Shown here: one piece after another, positions 9,273 to 17,090 of the stretch | Position numbering within the stretch: the stretch's first letter is position 1 | How the letters are laid out: each line of letters starts with the position of its first letter | Assembly: GCA_964393605.1 (NCBI GenBank) | Contig: CAYMUL010000040.1 | Location: 1 to 29,377 of the forward strand | DNA: 29,377 bases | From: CAYMUL01 sp964393605 | GTDB lineage: Bacteria; Bacteroidota; Ignavibacteria; Ignavibacteriales; Ignavibacteriaceae | Direction: 5' to 3' | Translations under genes and position numbers: made by a program | Notes under the pieces: generated by a model | Seen by the model: the letters and a program-made list of their open reading frames with translations, nothing else | Databases searched by the model: none | What the model was told of the DNA's origin: nothing

Positions 9273-9991
9273 TACGCGCATTTATTTTTTTCACTCTCAC
9301 TTTTTTTATGCTTCAATTTGAAACGAACGCGCAAATCCATTCTATAAAATTCTTTTCGGATTATTCATTGGCAGTGAATAAAGTTTCCGCAGTTGAGAAT
9401 GCAGACGCGGTCGGAGGCGGCGTAAAAGTGAAGTTTGTTCTTTCGGAAAATTTTTATTTCGGATTCACCGGCGGTTATAAATTATATTCAATTAGTCAAC
9501 CCGATGACATTAATACCTGGGGCTGGGTATTTTGGACAGACAGATACTCCAATAAAATCAATAGCGATCTAAGCGCCGATCCGAATTTATCCGTCGTTAT
9601 TACTTCCGCGCAAAAGATGGATTTAATTCCTTTCACACTTTTCGCAGAGCATGAAATTCCACTCACGGAAAAATTTTCAGTCTCGACTTCGGCAGGAGTA
9701 GGAATATACTTTTATACAAAACGACTTTATGCAGTTGAAACTTGGAGTAAAAAATTCCCTGCTGAAAATTATACTTTCACTTACAGTTACAGAAATTTTG
9801 CGCCGAGGAAAAAGGGAAGTCCGTTTTTTGCAAATGCCGGAGTAGATTTGAATTATTCAATCGATGAATCATTTCTAATTGCAGGGTCATTAAATTATAA
9901 TCATGCTTTGCTTTCATCAAAACCATCAGACGAAAACTTTCCGTTCAAGAATGAAATCAATTTCAATTTTGGTATTACAATTCTCAACTGA
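9269..9991 (+). CDS. Outer-membrane beta-barrel protein, unknown specificity
   Basis: A 240-residue protein with a signal peptide ending ETNAQ and then amphipathic strands with frequent aromatic residues (FYFGFTGGYKLY, FSVSTSAGVGIYFYTKRLYA, FFANAGVDLNYS), as in small OmpW/OmpX-like eight- to ten-stranded barrels. The start is TTG, whose last two bases are shared with the TGA of the preceding gene (TTGA), so expression is probably coupled. No catalytic motif is visible. It could be a porin, a receptor accessory or a structural protein. The family assignment comes only from strand pattern and signal peptide. Confidence 0.7.
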   Translation: MIRAFIFFTLTFFMLQFETNAQIHSIKFFSDYSLAVNKVSAVENADAVGGGVKVKFVLSENFYFGFTGGYKLYSISQPDDINTWGWVFWTDRYSNKINSDLSADPNLSVVITSAQKMDLIPFTLFAEHEIPLTEKFSVSTSAGVGIYFYTKRLYAVETWSKKFPAENYTFTYSYRNFAPRKKGSPFFANAGVDLNYSIDESFLIAGSLNYNHALLSSKPSDENFPFKNEINFNFGITILN

Positions 9992-9992
9992 T

Positions 9993-10697
9993 ATGTTAAA
10001 AATAATTTTACTCATGATTTTTTTTCTTTCCTCATTTTATTCACAAGCACAGCAAAATAATTTTGCAGGCGCGGGCTTGATTCATTCTTCGCCACTTGGA
10101 ACTTTTAGTGATAGAATGAACAACAGTTTCGGCGGTCTAATTTTTTGGGGAGAAAAGATTAACGATAATTTTCAATGGCGTTTGAAGGGAGAATATTTTA
10201 AAACTTCACAACCGAACGAAGAGAAATTAATCGTCCGAGCAGAAGCGGAATTCAATAACCAAAAACAGCAATTAACATTTCCGTTAAAAAATATAGAGAT
10301 GAGTTTCACCCTTGCAGGGCTTGCCGCCGAAGGCGATTACAGATTTTTTGATGCCGGCTTCGTGAACACAGAAATAGTTTTCGGTTTCGGATTTTATTAT
10401 TGGGAACATCTGCGCGGTGGATTTTCCGATTCACTTTTCGTTGATACAACCGGCGCGGGAAATTTGATGCTTGTTAAAAATCTTGAAGTTCCTTCCCTAT
10501 TGCAAAAAGATTGGAGCGGCGGTTTAACGCTCGGGTTAAATTTTAATTTTCCTATTGCTGACCCTGTTGTGCTTGAAATCGGTGCAAACTATAAATTAAT
10601 CATTGCCGAACTATGGCCTGCGCTTTCGCTCGATATTGAAAACGTCAGCGGAATTCAAATTGTTGATTTGCGCGCGGGAGTGAAATACAAATTCTAA
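9993..10697 (+). CDS. Outer-membrane beta-barrel protein, second of a pair
   Basis: The product (234 residues) starts at ATG 9993, one base after the stop of the previous gene; an in-frame extension upstream lies inside that gene and lacks a signal peptide, so I reject it. The signal peptide MLKIILLMIFFLSSFYSQAQ is clear. The rest is a beta-barrel pattern (WRLKGEYF, TEIVFGFGFYYWEH, LEIGANYKL) ending in YKF, the terminal aromatic recognised by the BAM assembly machinery. It shares size and position with the barrel upstream, but I see no convincing close sequence match. The ligand is unknown. Confidence 0.7.
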   Translation: MLKIILLMIFFLSSFYSQAQQNNFAGAGLIHSSPLGTFSDRMNNSFGGLIFWGEKINDNFQWRLKGEYFKTSQPNEEKLIVRAEAEFNNQKQQLTFPLKNIEMSFTLAGLAAEGDYRFFDAGFVNTEIVFGFGFYYWEHLRGGFSDSLFVDTTGAGNLMLVKNLEVPSLLQKDWSGGLTLGLNFNFPIADPVVLEIGANYKLIIAELWPALSLDIENVSGIQIVDLRAGVKYKF

Positions 10698-10710
10698 CTA
10701 ATTTTAACAT

Positions 10711-11835
10711 ATGAAAATATTTTTCTTTTTATTTTTAACAATACTATTGTCGAACACAAGTTGTTCACTACCATTATCGGAAGCGGTTCGCGGTGTTTGG
10801 CTTACGAACGTTGATTCGGAAGTTTTAAACTCCAAAGAAAATATTATTGAAGCGGTCGCACTCTGTAAAGAACTCGGCTTCAACTCCATATTCGTTGTTA
10901 CGTGGAATAAAGCGATGACAACCTATCCGAGTAAAATAATGAAAGAATTAACCGGAATTGAAATTGACACAACATTTGCCGGACGCGATCCTCTCAAAGA
11001 GTTGATCGAAGAAGCGCATAAAAATGATTTAAAAGTTTTCGCCTGGTTTGAGTTTGGTTTTTCATCTTCGTATCAACAAAACGGCGGAATAATTTTACAG
11101 AAAAAACCGGAGTGGGCGGCAAAAGATATTAACGGAAATCTCGCAACCAAAAATGGTTTCGAATGGATGAACGGCTTTCATTCCGATGTTCAAGATTTTC
11201 TTCTCTCATTAATTTTAGAAGTTGTAAAAAATTATAATGTTGACGGAATTCAGGGAGATGACAGATTGCCCGCAATGCCTTCGCTTGCAGGATATGACGA
11301 CTACACGATCGACCTTTATAAATCGGCTCACAACGGCACTCTACCTCCAAATGATTATAAAGACACAAGCTGGGTTAATTTCCGCGCGGATATTCTCAAT
11401 CGTTTCATGAAAAGAATTTACTTGGAAGTTAAAGCTGTGAACAAAAATCTTATTGTATCGATGGCACCAAGTATTTATCCCTGGAGTAAAGAAGAATATT
11501 TACAGGATTGGGTCTCGTGGCTCAACGAAGGATTGGTTGATCTCGTTTGTCCGCAAGTATATCGATACAAAATTGATGATTATAATTCCGCTTTAAAAGA
11601 GATTGTTGCTAATCAAGTATCCGAAAATAATTTGCACAAACTTTTCCCCGGGGTTTTATTGAAAGTCGGTAAGTATCAACCCGAAGAAAAATTTTTGAGA
11701 GAGATGATTCAGACAAACCGAAAAAATAAAATTAACGGCGAAGTTTTTTTCTTTTATGAAGGCGTGAAAAAATATCCTCAAATCTTTAAAGAACTTTACA
11801 ACGAACGCGCAATGTTTCCGGAGTTGACAAAGTGA
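10711..11835 (+). CDS. GHL10 (DUF187) glycosidase-like protein, probable lipoprotein
   Basis: This 374-residue protein belongs to the glycosyl-hydrolase-like GHL10/DUF187 (YngK-like) group, TIM-barrel enzymes thought to cut polysaccharides. Visible blocks are RGVWLTNVDSEVL (about 26-38), an AWFEFGFSSSY strand (about 110-120), VDGIQGDDRLPAMP (about 185) where acidic residues are probable catalytic groups, and CPQVYRY near the barrel end. The N-terminus (LLSNTSC) looks like a lipoprotein signal with the Cys near residue 19, although the lipobox is not ideal. It has no sorting domain. Its stop overlaps the GTG start of a paralogue (GTGA), so the pair is a tandem duplication expressed together. 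The substrate cannot be read from sequence. Confidence 0.8.
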   Translation: MKIFFFLFLTILLSNTSCSLPLSEAVRGVWLTNVDSEVLNSKENIIEAVALCKELGFNSIFVVTWNKAMTTYPSKIMKELTGIEIDTTFAGRDPLKELIEEAHKNDLKVFAWFEFGFSSSYQQNGGIILQKKPEWAAKDINGNLATKNGFEWMNGFHSDVQDFLLSLILEVVKNYNVDGIQGDDRLPAMPSLAGYDDYTIDLYKSAHNGTLPPNDYKDTSWVNFRADILNRFMKRIYLEVKAVNKNLIVSMAPSIYPWSKEEYLQDWVSWLNEGLVDLVCPQVYRYKIDDYNSALKEIVANQVSENNLHKLFPGVLLKVGKYQPEEKFLREMIQTNRKNKINGEVFFFYEGVKKYPQIFKELYNERAMFPELTK

Positions 11836-13742
11836 AAAGTATCGCATCGAATATTTTTCTTTACCTGTTTATTTTAATTCTATTTACGAACTCGAATGCA
11901 CAATCGCTTCAAGAGTTGCACGGAACTTGGTTGACTAATGTTGACAGTTATGTACTTGCGACGGACAACAACATTGTCGAAGCGATGAATTATCTTTCTT
12001 CAATCGGAGTGAACGTAATATTTCCCGTTGTGTACAACAAGGGTTACACTCTTTATCCAAGCCAGATAATGCAAAATCTTTTCAATGCAAAAACAATTAA
12101 TGATCCATCTTTTGCAAACAGAGATTTTCTTGAAAGATTAGTCATCGAAGCTCACCGTGTCGGCATTGAAGTGATTCCCTGGTTTGAGTTTGGATTTTCC
12201 TCATCGTATAGTTTGAATGGCGGACACATTGTTGCGCGCTTTCCTTCGTGGGCGGCAAAGAATGTTAACGGTCAACTCGTTGTGAAAAATGGATTCGATT
12301 GGCTGAGCGGCATTAATCCCGATGTTCAAAATTATATGATTTCGTTAATCACAGAAGTAATTGATAGCTATGATGTTGATGGAGTTCAGGGAGATGACCG
12401 CTTGCCTGCAATGCCCGTGGAAGGTGGATATGATTCGACTACTGTTGCAATTTATAAATCGGAACATAGCGGTGCCGCACCACCAAATAATGCCGGAGAT
12501 GCAAATTGGAAAAGATGGCGCGCGGATAAATTAACTTCGTTTTTTTCGCGCATGCGAGATTCCGTAAAAACCCGAAGCGCTCATTTGATTCTTTCATCCA
12601 CTCCAACGCCCTTTCCATGGGGATATGATGAATATCTTCAAGATTCCCGTTCGTGGGCGCAGAATAATTTAGTCGATAATATTATTCCGCAACTTTATCG
12701 ATACGATTTTGCAAGTTATCAATCAACTTTAAGTCAATCTCTCAGCCAAGTACGAAGCGTCAATCCGAATATTTATTTTGCAGGAGTGTTGACGAAATCG
12801 GGAAGTTATGTAATTACGCCTTCGTTACTTCTGAGCAAAATTAATTTGAACAGAACTAATAATGTTAAAGGTGAATGTACTTTTTTTTATGAAGCATTAA
12901 GAGCAAACAACAATCTTCTCGGCGATACACTGAAAAAATCGGTTTATAAAAATCCTGTTCAGCTTCCATATCGCAACGGAAATATTTGGCGACCGAAAGG
13001 AAATATTGTGAACGAAGATAGTTCGGTTGTTGCGCAAATTGGTTCATGGAGTTTTTATCCGCAGCAAGGATTCAACGGAGGAATTCTTCGCACCAATTCT
13101 TCAACTTTTACTTCTCTCGAATATAAGTTTAATGTTTCTCACTCCGCTCATTATGATGTTTATGCATACTTCGTTCCCAATACAACGTGGACGCAGAAAG
13201 CGAAATATGTTATTTATACTTCAACTGATTCGATAGTAGTAGTTGTTAATCAAAGCGATTTGAATAAAAAAGGGTGGCACAAAATCGGAACGGCATTTTT
13301 AACAAGCGGAAGCGATAAAAAAATTAAACTCGACAACTCATTATTAGAGGCGGGAAAATATCTCGTTGCCGATGCAATGATGTTGATGATAAACAGAAAA
13401 CTCTCGCCTGAAGTAGTGATAACGAATGTTGATAACAAGCGCGACGAAGAATTGCAAACGATTCCATCTGAATTTGTTTTGTATCAGAATTATCCGAATC
13501 CGTTTAATCCAACGACGAAGATAATGTTTTCAATTCCCGCAGGCGCAGAGACACGCCGCGGCGTGTCTTTACGGGTGTTTGACATTCTCGGCAGAGAAGT
13601 TGCTACTCTTGTGAACGAAGAAAAATCTGCCGGCGAGTACGAAGTCGAATTTAATAATTCCCTATTACCAACCGGAATTTATTTCTACCAACTCCGCGTT
13701 GGTGATTACCTCGCAACGAAAAAGATGACGCTTTTAAAATAA
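11832..13742 (+). CDS. GHL10 (DUF187) glycosidase-like protein with golvesin-like and T9SS sorting domains
   Basis: 636 residues from a GTG that overlaps the previous stop. Order: signal peptide ending NSNAQ; GHL10 domain (about 28-370) with HGTWLTNVDSYVL, PWFEFGFSSSY, DVDGVQGDDRLPAMP and PQLYRYD, clearly paralogous to the gene before it; a golvesin/Xly-like beta-sandwich (about 395-530, IGSWSFYPQQGFNGG, YDVYAYFVPN, KKGWHKIGTA), often carbohydrate-binding; and a T9SS type A sorting domain (about 550-636, YQNYPNPFNPTTKI to KKMTLL). It should be exported to the surface, where the cutting domain could reach long polymers. The sorting domain carries an in-frame insertion made by a palindromic repeat (13545-13572). 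It is the last gene of the run. Confidence 0.85.
   Translation: MKSIASNIFLYLFILILFTNSNAQSLQELHGTWLTNVDSYVLATDNNIVEAMNYLSSIGVNVIFPVVYNKGYTLYPSQIMQNLFNAKTINDPSFANRDFLERLVIEAHRVGIEVIPWFEFGFSSSYSLNGGHIVARFPSWAAKNVNGQLVVKNGFDWLSGINPDVQNYMISLITEVIDSYDVDGVQGDDRLPAMPVEGGYDSTTVAIYKSEHSGAAPPNNAGDANWKRWRADKLTSFFSRMRDSVKTRSAHLILSSTPTPFPWGYDEYLQDSRSWAQNNLVDNIIPQLYRYDFASYQSTLSQSLSQVRSVNPNIYFAGVLTKSGSYVITPSLLLSKINLNRTNNVKGECTFFYEALRANNNLLGDTLKKSVYKNPVQLPYRNGNIWRPKGNIVNEDSSVVAQIGSWSFYPQQGFNGGILRTNSSTFTSLEYKFNVSHSAHYDVYAYFVPNTTWTQKAKYVIYTSTDSIVVVVNQSDLNKKGWHKIGTAFLTSGSDKKIKLDNSLLEAGKYLVADAMMLMINRKLSPEVVITNVDNKRDEELQTIPSEFVLYQNYPNPFNPTTKIMFSIPAGAETRRGVSLRVFDILGREVATLVNEEKSAGEYEVEFNNSLLPTGIYFYQLRVGDYLATKKMTLLK
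13545..13572. repeat. Palindromic repeat inside a T9SS sorting domain
   Basis: A perfect 20-bp palindrome with half-site AGACACGCCG sits at 13549-13568. Pairing continues imperfectly to 13545-13572, ending GCAGAG on one side and CTTTAC on the other. It resembles the GTAGAGAC...GTCTCTAC palindromes scattered through Bacteroidota and cyanobacterial genomes (from memory). Here it is in frame, coding for ETRRGVS between the FSIP and LRVFDILG blocks of the sorting domain. It is much richer in GC than the sequence around it. Confidence 0.8.
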
Positions 13743-13773
13743 ATTGATAGTTAAGAATTAAAAATTAATAATT

Positions 13774-13798
13774 AGGTCGTGAGATTACTCGACCTTTG
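13774..13798 (+). terminator. Candidate terminator after the GHL10 operon
   Basis: AGGTCG (13774-13779) pairs with CGACCT (13790-13795) around a ten-base loop and is followed by TTGTT. It lies 31 bases after the stop of the last operon gene. The U-tract is short, so a weak terminator or a copy of another palindromic repeat are both possible. Confidence 0.4.
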
Positions 13799-14212
13799 TT
13801 CATACGGCGCGAGTGCACGCGGAGATTAATTAAAAATGAATATCCCTTTGCGAACTTTGCGGTTAAAAAAGAAGATGGCTTCGCAGAAGATGAGTAAGAT
13901 AAAGAGAAGGAGAAAGAAAAATACGGGTAGACGCGAGTAATACAAATAAGTATCTGTTGAAGATTGAATATTTTCTGTTGATGTAATGTTTGGCAAATAT
14001 GATGAAATTGCGGTTACATTGTTCTGTTGAATCAACCGGTTCCAAAATATTTTGTGAATCGTATTCGGTATTTTTTTAGTCTAATGTTCATCATTCCCAT
14101 GAGCAGTCCCGAAAAATTTTGTTCATGTTCTCACAAAGGATTGTTTGCATGTTAAGCATGTGTCGCTGAGCCGATAAGTGAAAGAGGATAAAATATTTTT
14201 CTCCTTAATTCG

Positions 14213-14220
14213 TATCTTTG
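14213..14220 (+). promoter_or_regulatory. Candidate -7 box (TAnnTTTG) upstream of methyltransferase
   Basis: TATCTTTG matches the Bacteroidota sigma-factor -7 consensus exactly. No clear TTG is seen at the -33 position. If used, the transcript would have a leader of about 140 bases before the ATG at 14363. Confidence 0.3.
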
Positions 14221-14349
14221 TTTAGAGACTCATGATTTTTAAAATTACTAAATTTTTCGGAGTCACTTTTTATTACAACTAACTTTGAACACTTCCCTTT
14301 TTATAAACATAAAGAATCGATGACGTGCATTGCAAAAAAATTTCCATCT

Positions 14350-14357
14350 AGGAGAAA
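14350..14357 (+). promoter_or_regulatory. Ribosome-binding site deciding the methyltransferase start
   Basis: AGGAGAAA lies five bases before the ATG at 14363. The frame is open further upstream to a TTG at 14330, but that codon has no such site, so the ATG is preferred. Confidence 0.7.
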
Positions 14358-14362
14358 ATAAT

Positions 14363-15268
14363 ATGGATGGTTACTGTCCAATATGCGGTAGCCCGGAGTT
14401 TAAAATTCTTGGCAAATCAAAAACAAATTCAATTTCAGAAAAATTTATTAACAAAGAATATCGGGTTGTGAAGTGTAAAGATTGTTGTGCTTATTTTGTT
14501 GTTCCGCAAATTGAATTTACAGTTAACCAATGGGCAGAGCTTTACAATTCAGAATATTTTTCAAGTCAATCAAATTGGCTTATAAAGCAAAGAACCAAAG
14601 AATTAAAGCAGAGATTTGACAAAGCGGAATCTTTTTTGCATGGAAATAAGAATATCAAATTTTTAGATATCGGCACCGGCGAAGGGAAAACGTTACTTGA
14701 AGGGAGTTTAAGAGGATGGGATGTAACCGGCATTGATATTGTTGACAACAGAATTGATACCGCACGAAATAGTAAGATCAAATTTATTAGCGCAAAATTT
14801 TTAGAATACAATTTTTATGAAAACCACTTTGATTTTATTTATTTAGATTCTGTTCTCGAACATGTTTTAGATCCGGTTGAATACCTGATAAAAATAAGAA
14901 AACTTCTTAAACCAGGAGGAGTTGTATATGTTGGCGTTCCAAATGAAGATAGTTTGTTTAATGATATTCGGAAAATAATTTTTAAAGTTATCGGTCGAAA
15001 TGAAATAACCGAAAAAATAAAACCATTTGATTCGCCATATCATGTGATAGGTTTTAATTTTTCTTCTCTTAATTCCATATTAAAAAAACAAAATTTTGGA
15101 ATTAAGTATTTCAGAAATTTTGGACGGAAATTCGATTTTTTAAGCAGTTCCCCTAATAAGAAAAAATTCTGGATCAGTTTATTTTTTTTATTGCCAATTG
15201 AATTTGCCGGCTACATTATTAAGCGCGACGTCTATTTTGAAGCATATCTTACGAAAGAAAAATATTAA
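14363..15268 (+). CDS. Class I SAM-dependent methyltransferase with N-terminal zinc ribbon
   Basis: The product (301 residues) opens with a zinc-ribbon-like segment, CPICGS at residues 5-10 and KCKDCC at 37-42. A Rossmann-fold methyltransferase domain follows: motif I LDIGTGEG at 101-108, GIDIVD just after it (the acidic end of strand 2), DFIYLDSVLEHVLDP (motif IV region), and LLKPGGVVYVGVPN (motif VI region). It would transfer a methyl group from S-adenosylmethionine to an unknown acceptor. Proteins of this build often sit in glycan or O-antigen gene sets, but here the gene is alone, flanked by repeat-rich spacers on both sides. The C-terminus has a hydrophobic stretch (FWISLFFLLPIEFAGYII), possibly membrane-associating. 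The substrate is not predictable. Confidence 0.8.
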   Translation: MDGYCPICGSPEFKILGKSKTNSISEKFINKEYRVVKCKDCCAYFVVPQIEFTVNQWAELYNSEYFSSQSNWLIKQRTKELKQRFDKAESFLHGNKNIKFLDIGTGEGKTLLEGSLRGWDVTGIDIVDNRIDTARNSKIKFISAKFLEYNFYENHFDFIYLDSVLEHVLDPVEYLIKIRKLLKPGGVVYVGVPNEDSLFNDIRKIIFKVIGRNEITEKIKPFDSPYHVIGFNFSSLNSILKKQNFGIKYFRNFGRKFDFLSSSPNKKKFWISLFFLLPIEFAGYIIKRDVYFEAYLTKEKY

Positions 15269-15669
15269 TTGACTTCACTAATCCGCGAAGCAATTGGTCT
15301 GCTTACCTAAGCTGGACAAGCCAGAACCGAATTTATATGTTCATCAAGTTGTTGTTCTTACTTTGGTAATGAGAGCATTCCAACAATGAAAATAATATTT
15401 CATTCCCGAAAGCTTTCGGGATGTTAATAATAAAAATATTTTTCCCGTTAGGGAAAATATGTTGGTAACAAAAAATTATGATGCAACACTTAATCCCGTA
15501 GGGATGACACAATTTACTGTTCGCATCTTCCTTTACTTCTTGAACCAAAACCAAAAGTTGAACATTTTTCAAATTGTTGTTTTAACCCTATCTGACAAGG
15601 GTATTCTGAAACGGGGAAAATTATTTTGCCATTATTGGCATGATTTTAACTTAAATGTACTAAAGTTAG

Positions 15670-15877
15670 GTAACTTGGGTCGATAACAAAATCGTTGAGG
15701 TTGAATCTAATCAGTAAAAAAAATTTTTTTATGATGAATTTATTTTGCTATTATACAAACAACTAAAATGTTTGGCTTTAGTCTGTTGGATCTGTTCAAT
15801 CTGCGAAGGGAAATTTCAAGTACAACGAGAGATTCGTTAAACTTGATGATATTAGCAAAGTAACCGAAATTAAATAA
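15670..15877 (+). pseudogene. Possible remnants of a decayed gene ending at a terminator
   Basis: Two short open stretches in different frames have the look of real protein. The first, 15670-15717, reads VTWVDNKIVEVESNQ and a stop. The second, 15782-15877, is 31 codons ending KLDDISKVTEIK and a stop, with no good start codon, and a hairpin terminator begins eight bases later. A C-terminal coding end followed directly by a terminator suggests the tail of a gene whose 5' part was lost. The fragments are too short to name, and chance open frames are a real alternative. Confidence 0.3.
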
Positions 15878-15884
15878 ATAAAAG

Positions 15885-15908
15885 AAGCGGCATGACCGCT
15901 TTTTTTAT
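15885..15908 (+). terminator. Rho-independent terminator-like hairpin
   Basis: AAGCGG (15885-15890), loop CATGA, CCGCTT (15896-15901), then a run of T. No intact gene precedes it within 600 bases; it fits the remnant ending at 15877. Confidence 0.6.
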
Positions 15909-16123
15909 TTTAAAGCGATTGCCTGTTTATCTTTATCGTGTTTTTTTTAAATGTAAAATCGTGGTAGCACAAATCCTAATTTTATTTTTCCACAAAAAAA
16001 AGATGGGGAAATGAAATAACCTCAACTGCGAAAGCATCCGTTTCGAATTTAATTTTGGATTGGCTCATTACCGTGATTATAATATTTTAGCGTTCGATTT
16101 ATTTTTCTCTCACTATAAGGATT

Positions 16124-17059
16124 ATGAAAAGACGAACATTTATTAAAAGAGGTGCTCTATTCACTGCCGGCGCAACTTTACTCCCCTCATCAATCGCAGC
16201 GAAAACAAAAACATTAATTCCTAATGCTTCTAAACCAAATCCGGATTCTTGGAATGATGATGAATTGAATATTGCTTGGCTCGGGCACTCAACAGTTCTG
16301 ATAAATTTTTTTGGGAGAATAATTTTAACCGATCCCGTTTTATTTCAAAGAATCGGAATTAACATTCTCGGCTATACTTATGGTCCGAGTCGATACTCAT
16401 TACCCGCATTGGAGTATGATGAAATTCCCAAACCAGATTTAATTCTTCTCTCGCATGCGCACATGGATCATATGGATTATCAAACGCTGAACAAGTTTGC
16501 CGATAAATTTCCAAAACAAATTGATGTGTTAACCGCTTTCAATACGATGGATGTGATTGAGAGATTAGATTGGAAATCAATCAAAGAACTTGATTGGAAT
16601 GACGAACATGAAATTCATGAAATAAAAATTAAAACACTTGAAGTAAAACATTTCGGGTGGCGCTATCCGTGGGAACGCGACCGCTCCAAAGGATATTTTA
16701 ATAACGGAAGAAGTTTTAACGCTTACATTCTTGAAAGAAACGGAACGAAGATTTTGTTCGGCGGTGATACCGCGATGACTGACTTATTTCGGAAATCGAA
16801 GTCGCAAGCTGATATTGCAATCATGCCGATTGGCGCATACAATCCGTGGAAGATGAATCATTGCAATCCCGAAGAAGCTTTGCAAATGGCAAAAGAGATT
16901 AATGCAAAATTTTTTATTCCGATTCACTGCAACACTTTTAAACAAGGGTTAGAACCGTTTGAAGAGCCGATAAGTCGGTTGAAAAATTCTTTTTCCAAAT
17001 ATGATTTACAACTCGGCTTAACAGGCATCGGCGAAACTTTCAATCTGAAACAAGCATAA
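16124..17059 (+). CDS. Tat-exported metallo-beta-lactamase-fold hydrolase (NAPE-PLD/UlaG-like)
   Basis: A 311-residue protein with a twin-arginine signal (KRRTFIKRGALF, residues 2-13, then a hydrophobic stretch to about 26), so it is probably exported folded to the periplasm. The metallo-beta-lactamase fold follows: AWLGHSTVLI (51-60), ILTDPV, the metal-binding HAHMDHMD at 111-118 (H111, H113, D115, H116), H176, GGDTA with D215, and a late PIHC His. The block PIGAYNPWKMNHCNPEEA resembles the NAPE-hydrolysing phospholipase D/UlaG-like branch, so a phosphodiester in a lipid or a small molecule is a plausible substrate. The ribosome site AAGGA lies about five bases before the ATG. The next gene begins 31 bases after its stop, so the two are likely cotranscribed. 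Confidence 0.8.
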   Translation: MKRRTFIKRGALFTAGATLLPSSIAAKTKTLIPNASKPNPDSWNDDELNIAWLGHSTVLINFFGRIILTDPVLFQRIGINILGYTYGPSRYSLPALEYDEIPKPDLILLSHAHMDHMDYQTLNKFADKFPKQIDVLTAFNTMDVIERLDWKSIKELDWNDEHEIHEIKIKTLEVKHFGWRYPWERDRSKGYFNNGRSFNAYILERNGTKILFGGDTAMTDLFRKSKSQADIAIMPIGAYNPWKMNHCNPEEALQMAKEINAKFFIPIHCNTFKQGLEPFEEPISRLKNSFSKYDLQLGLTGIGETFNLKQA

Positions 17060-17090
17060 CATTTTTGAAATAATTAATTCAAGAGAAAAA

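Larger units (their letters stand above)
13743..14362. other. Repeat-bearing spacer before the methyltransferase gene
   Basis: About 600 bases without a convincing gene. It holds an AT-rich repeat copy near 13751-13773, the hairpin at 13774, a CTTTGCG-type module at 13829-13870, and then about 340 bases of plain AT-rich sequence. A box reading TATCTTTG at 14213-14220 fits the Bacteroidota -7 consensus TAnnTTTG. Short open frames occur on both strands, but none has a plausible start and composition. Confidence 0.6.
15269..16123. other. 855-base spacer with palindromic repeats and possible gene remnants
   Basis: The left half holds three repeat hairpins: a perfect 18-bp palindrome with half TCCCGAAAG (15404-15421), TTTTCCC-gtta-GGGAAAA (15440-15457), and ATCCC-gta-GGGAT (15493-15505). 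The right half holds short frames that look like protein ends (15670-15717 and 15782-15877) followed by a terminator. From about 15910 to the next gene I see nothing but AT-rich sequence and the ribosome site AAGGA about five bases before the ATG at 16124. Confidence 0.6.

Noticed and set aside
9903..9992. Upstream extension of the second barrel gene
   Set aside because: The added residues lie inside the preceding gene and would bury the clear signal peptide that starts at 9993.
13826..14045. Two overlapping minus-strand frames after the GHL10 operon
   Set aside because: They cover a CTTTGCG-type repeat, are low in complexity and have no ribosome site or recognisable motif.
15459..15686. 75-residue open frame in the palindrome-rich spacer
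   Set aside because: It runs through a repeat hairpin (15493-15505), has no ribosome site, and its composition is not protein-like.
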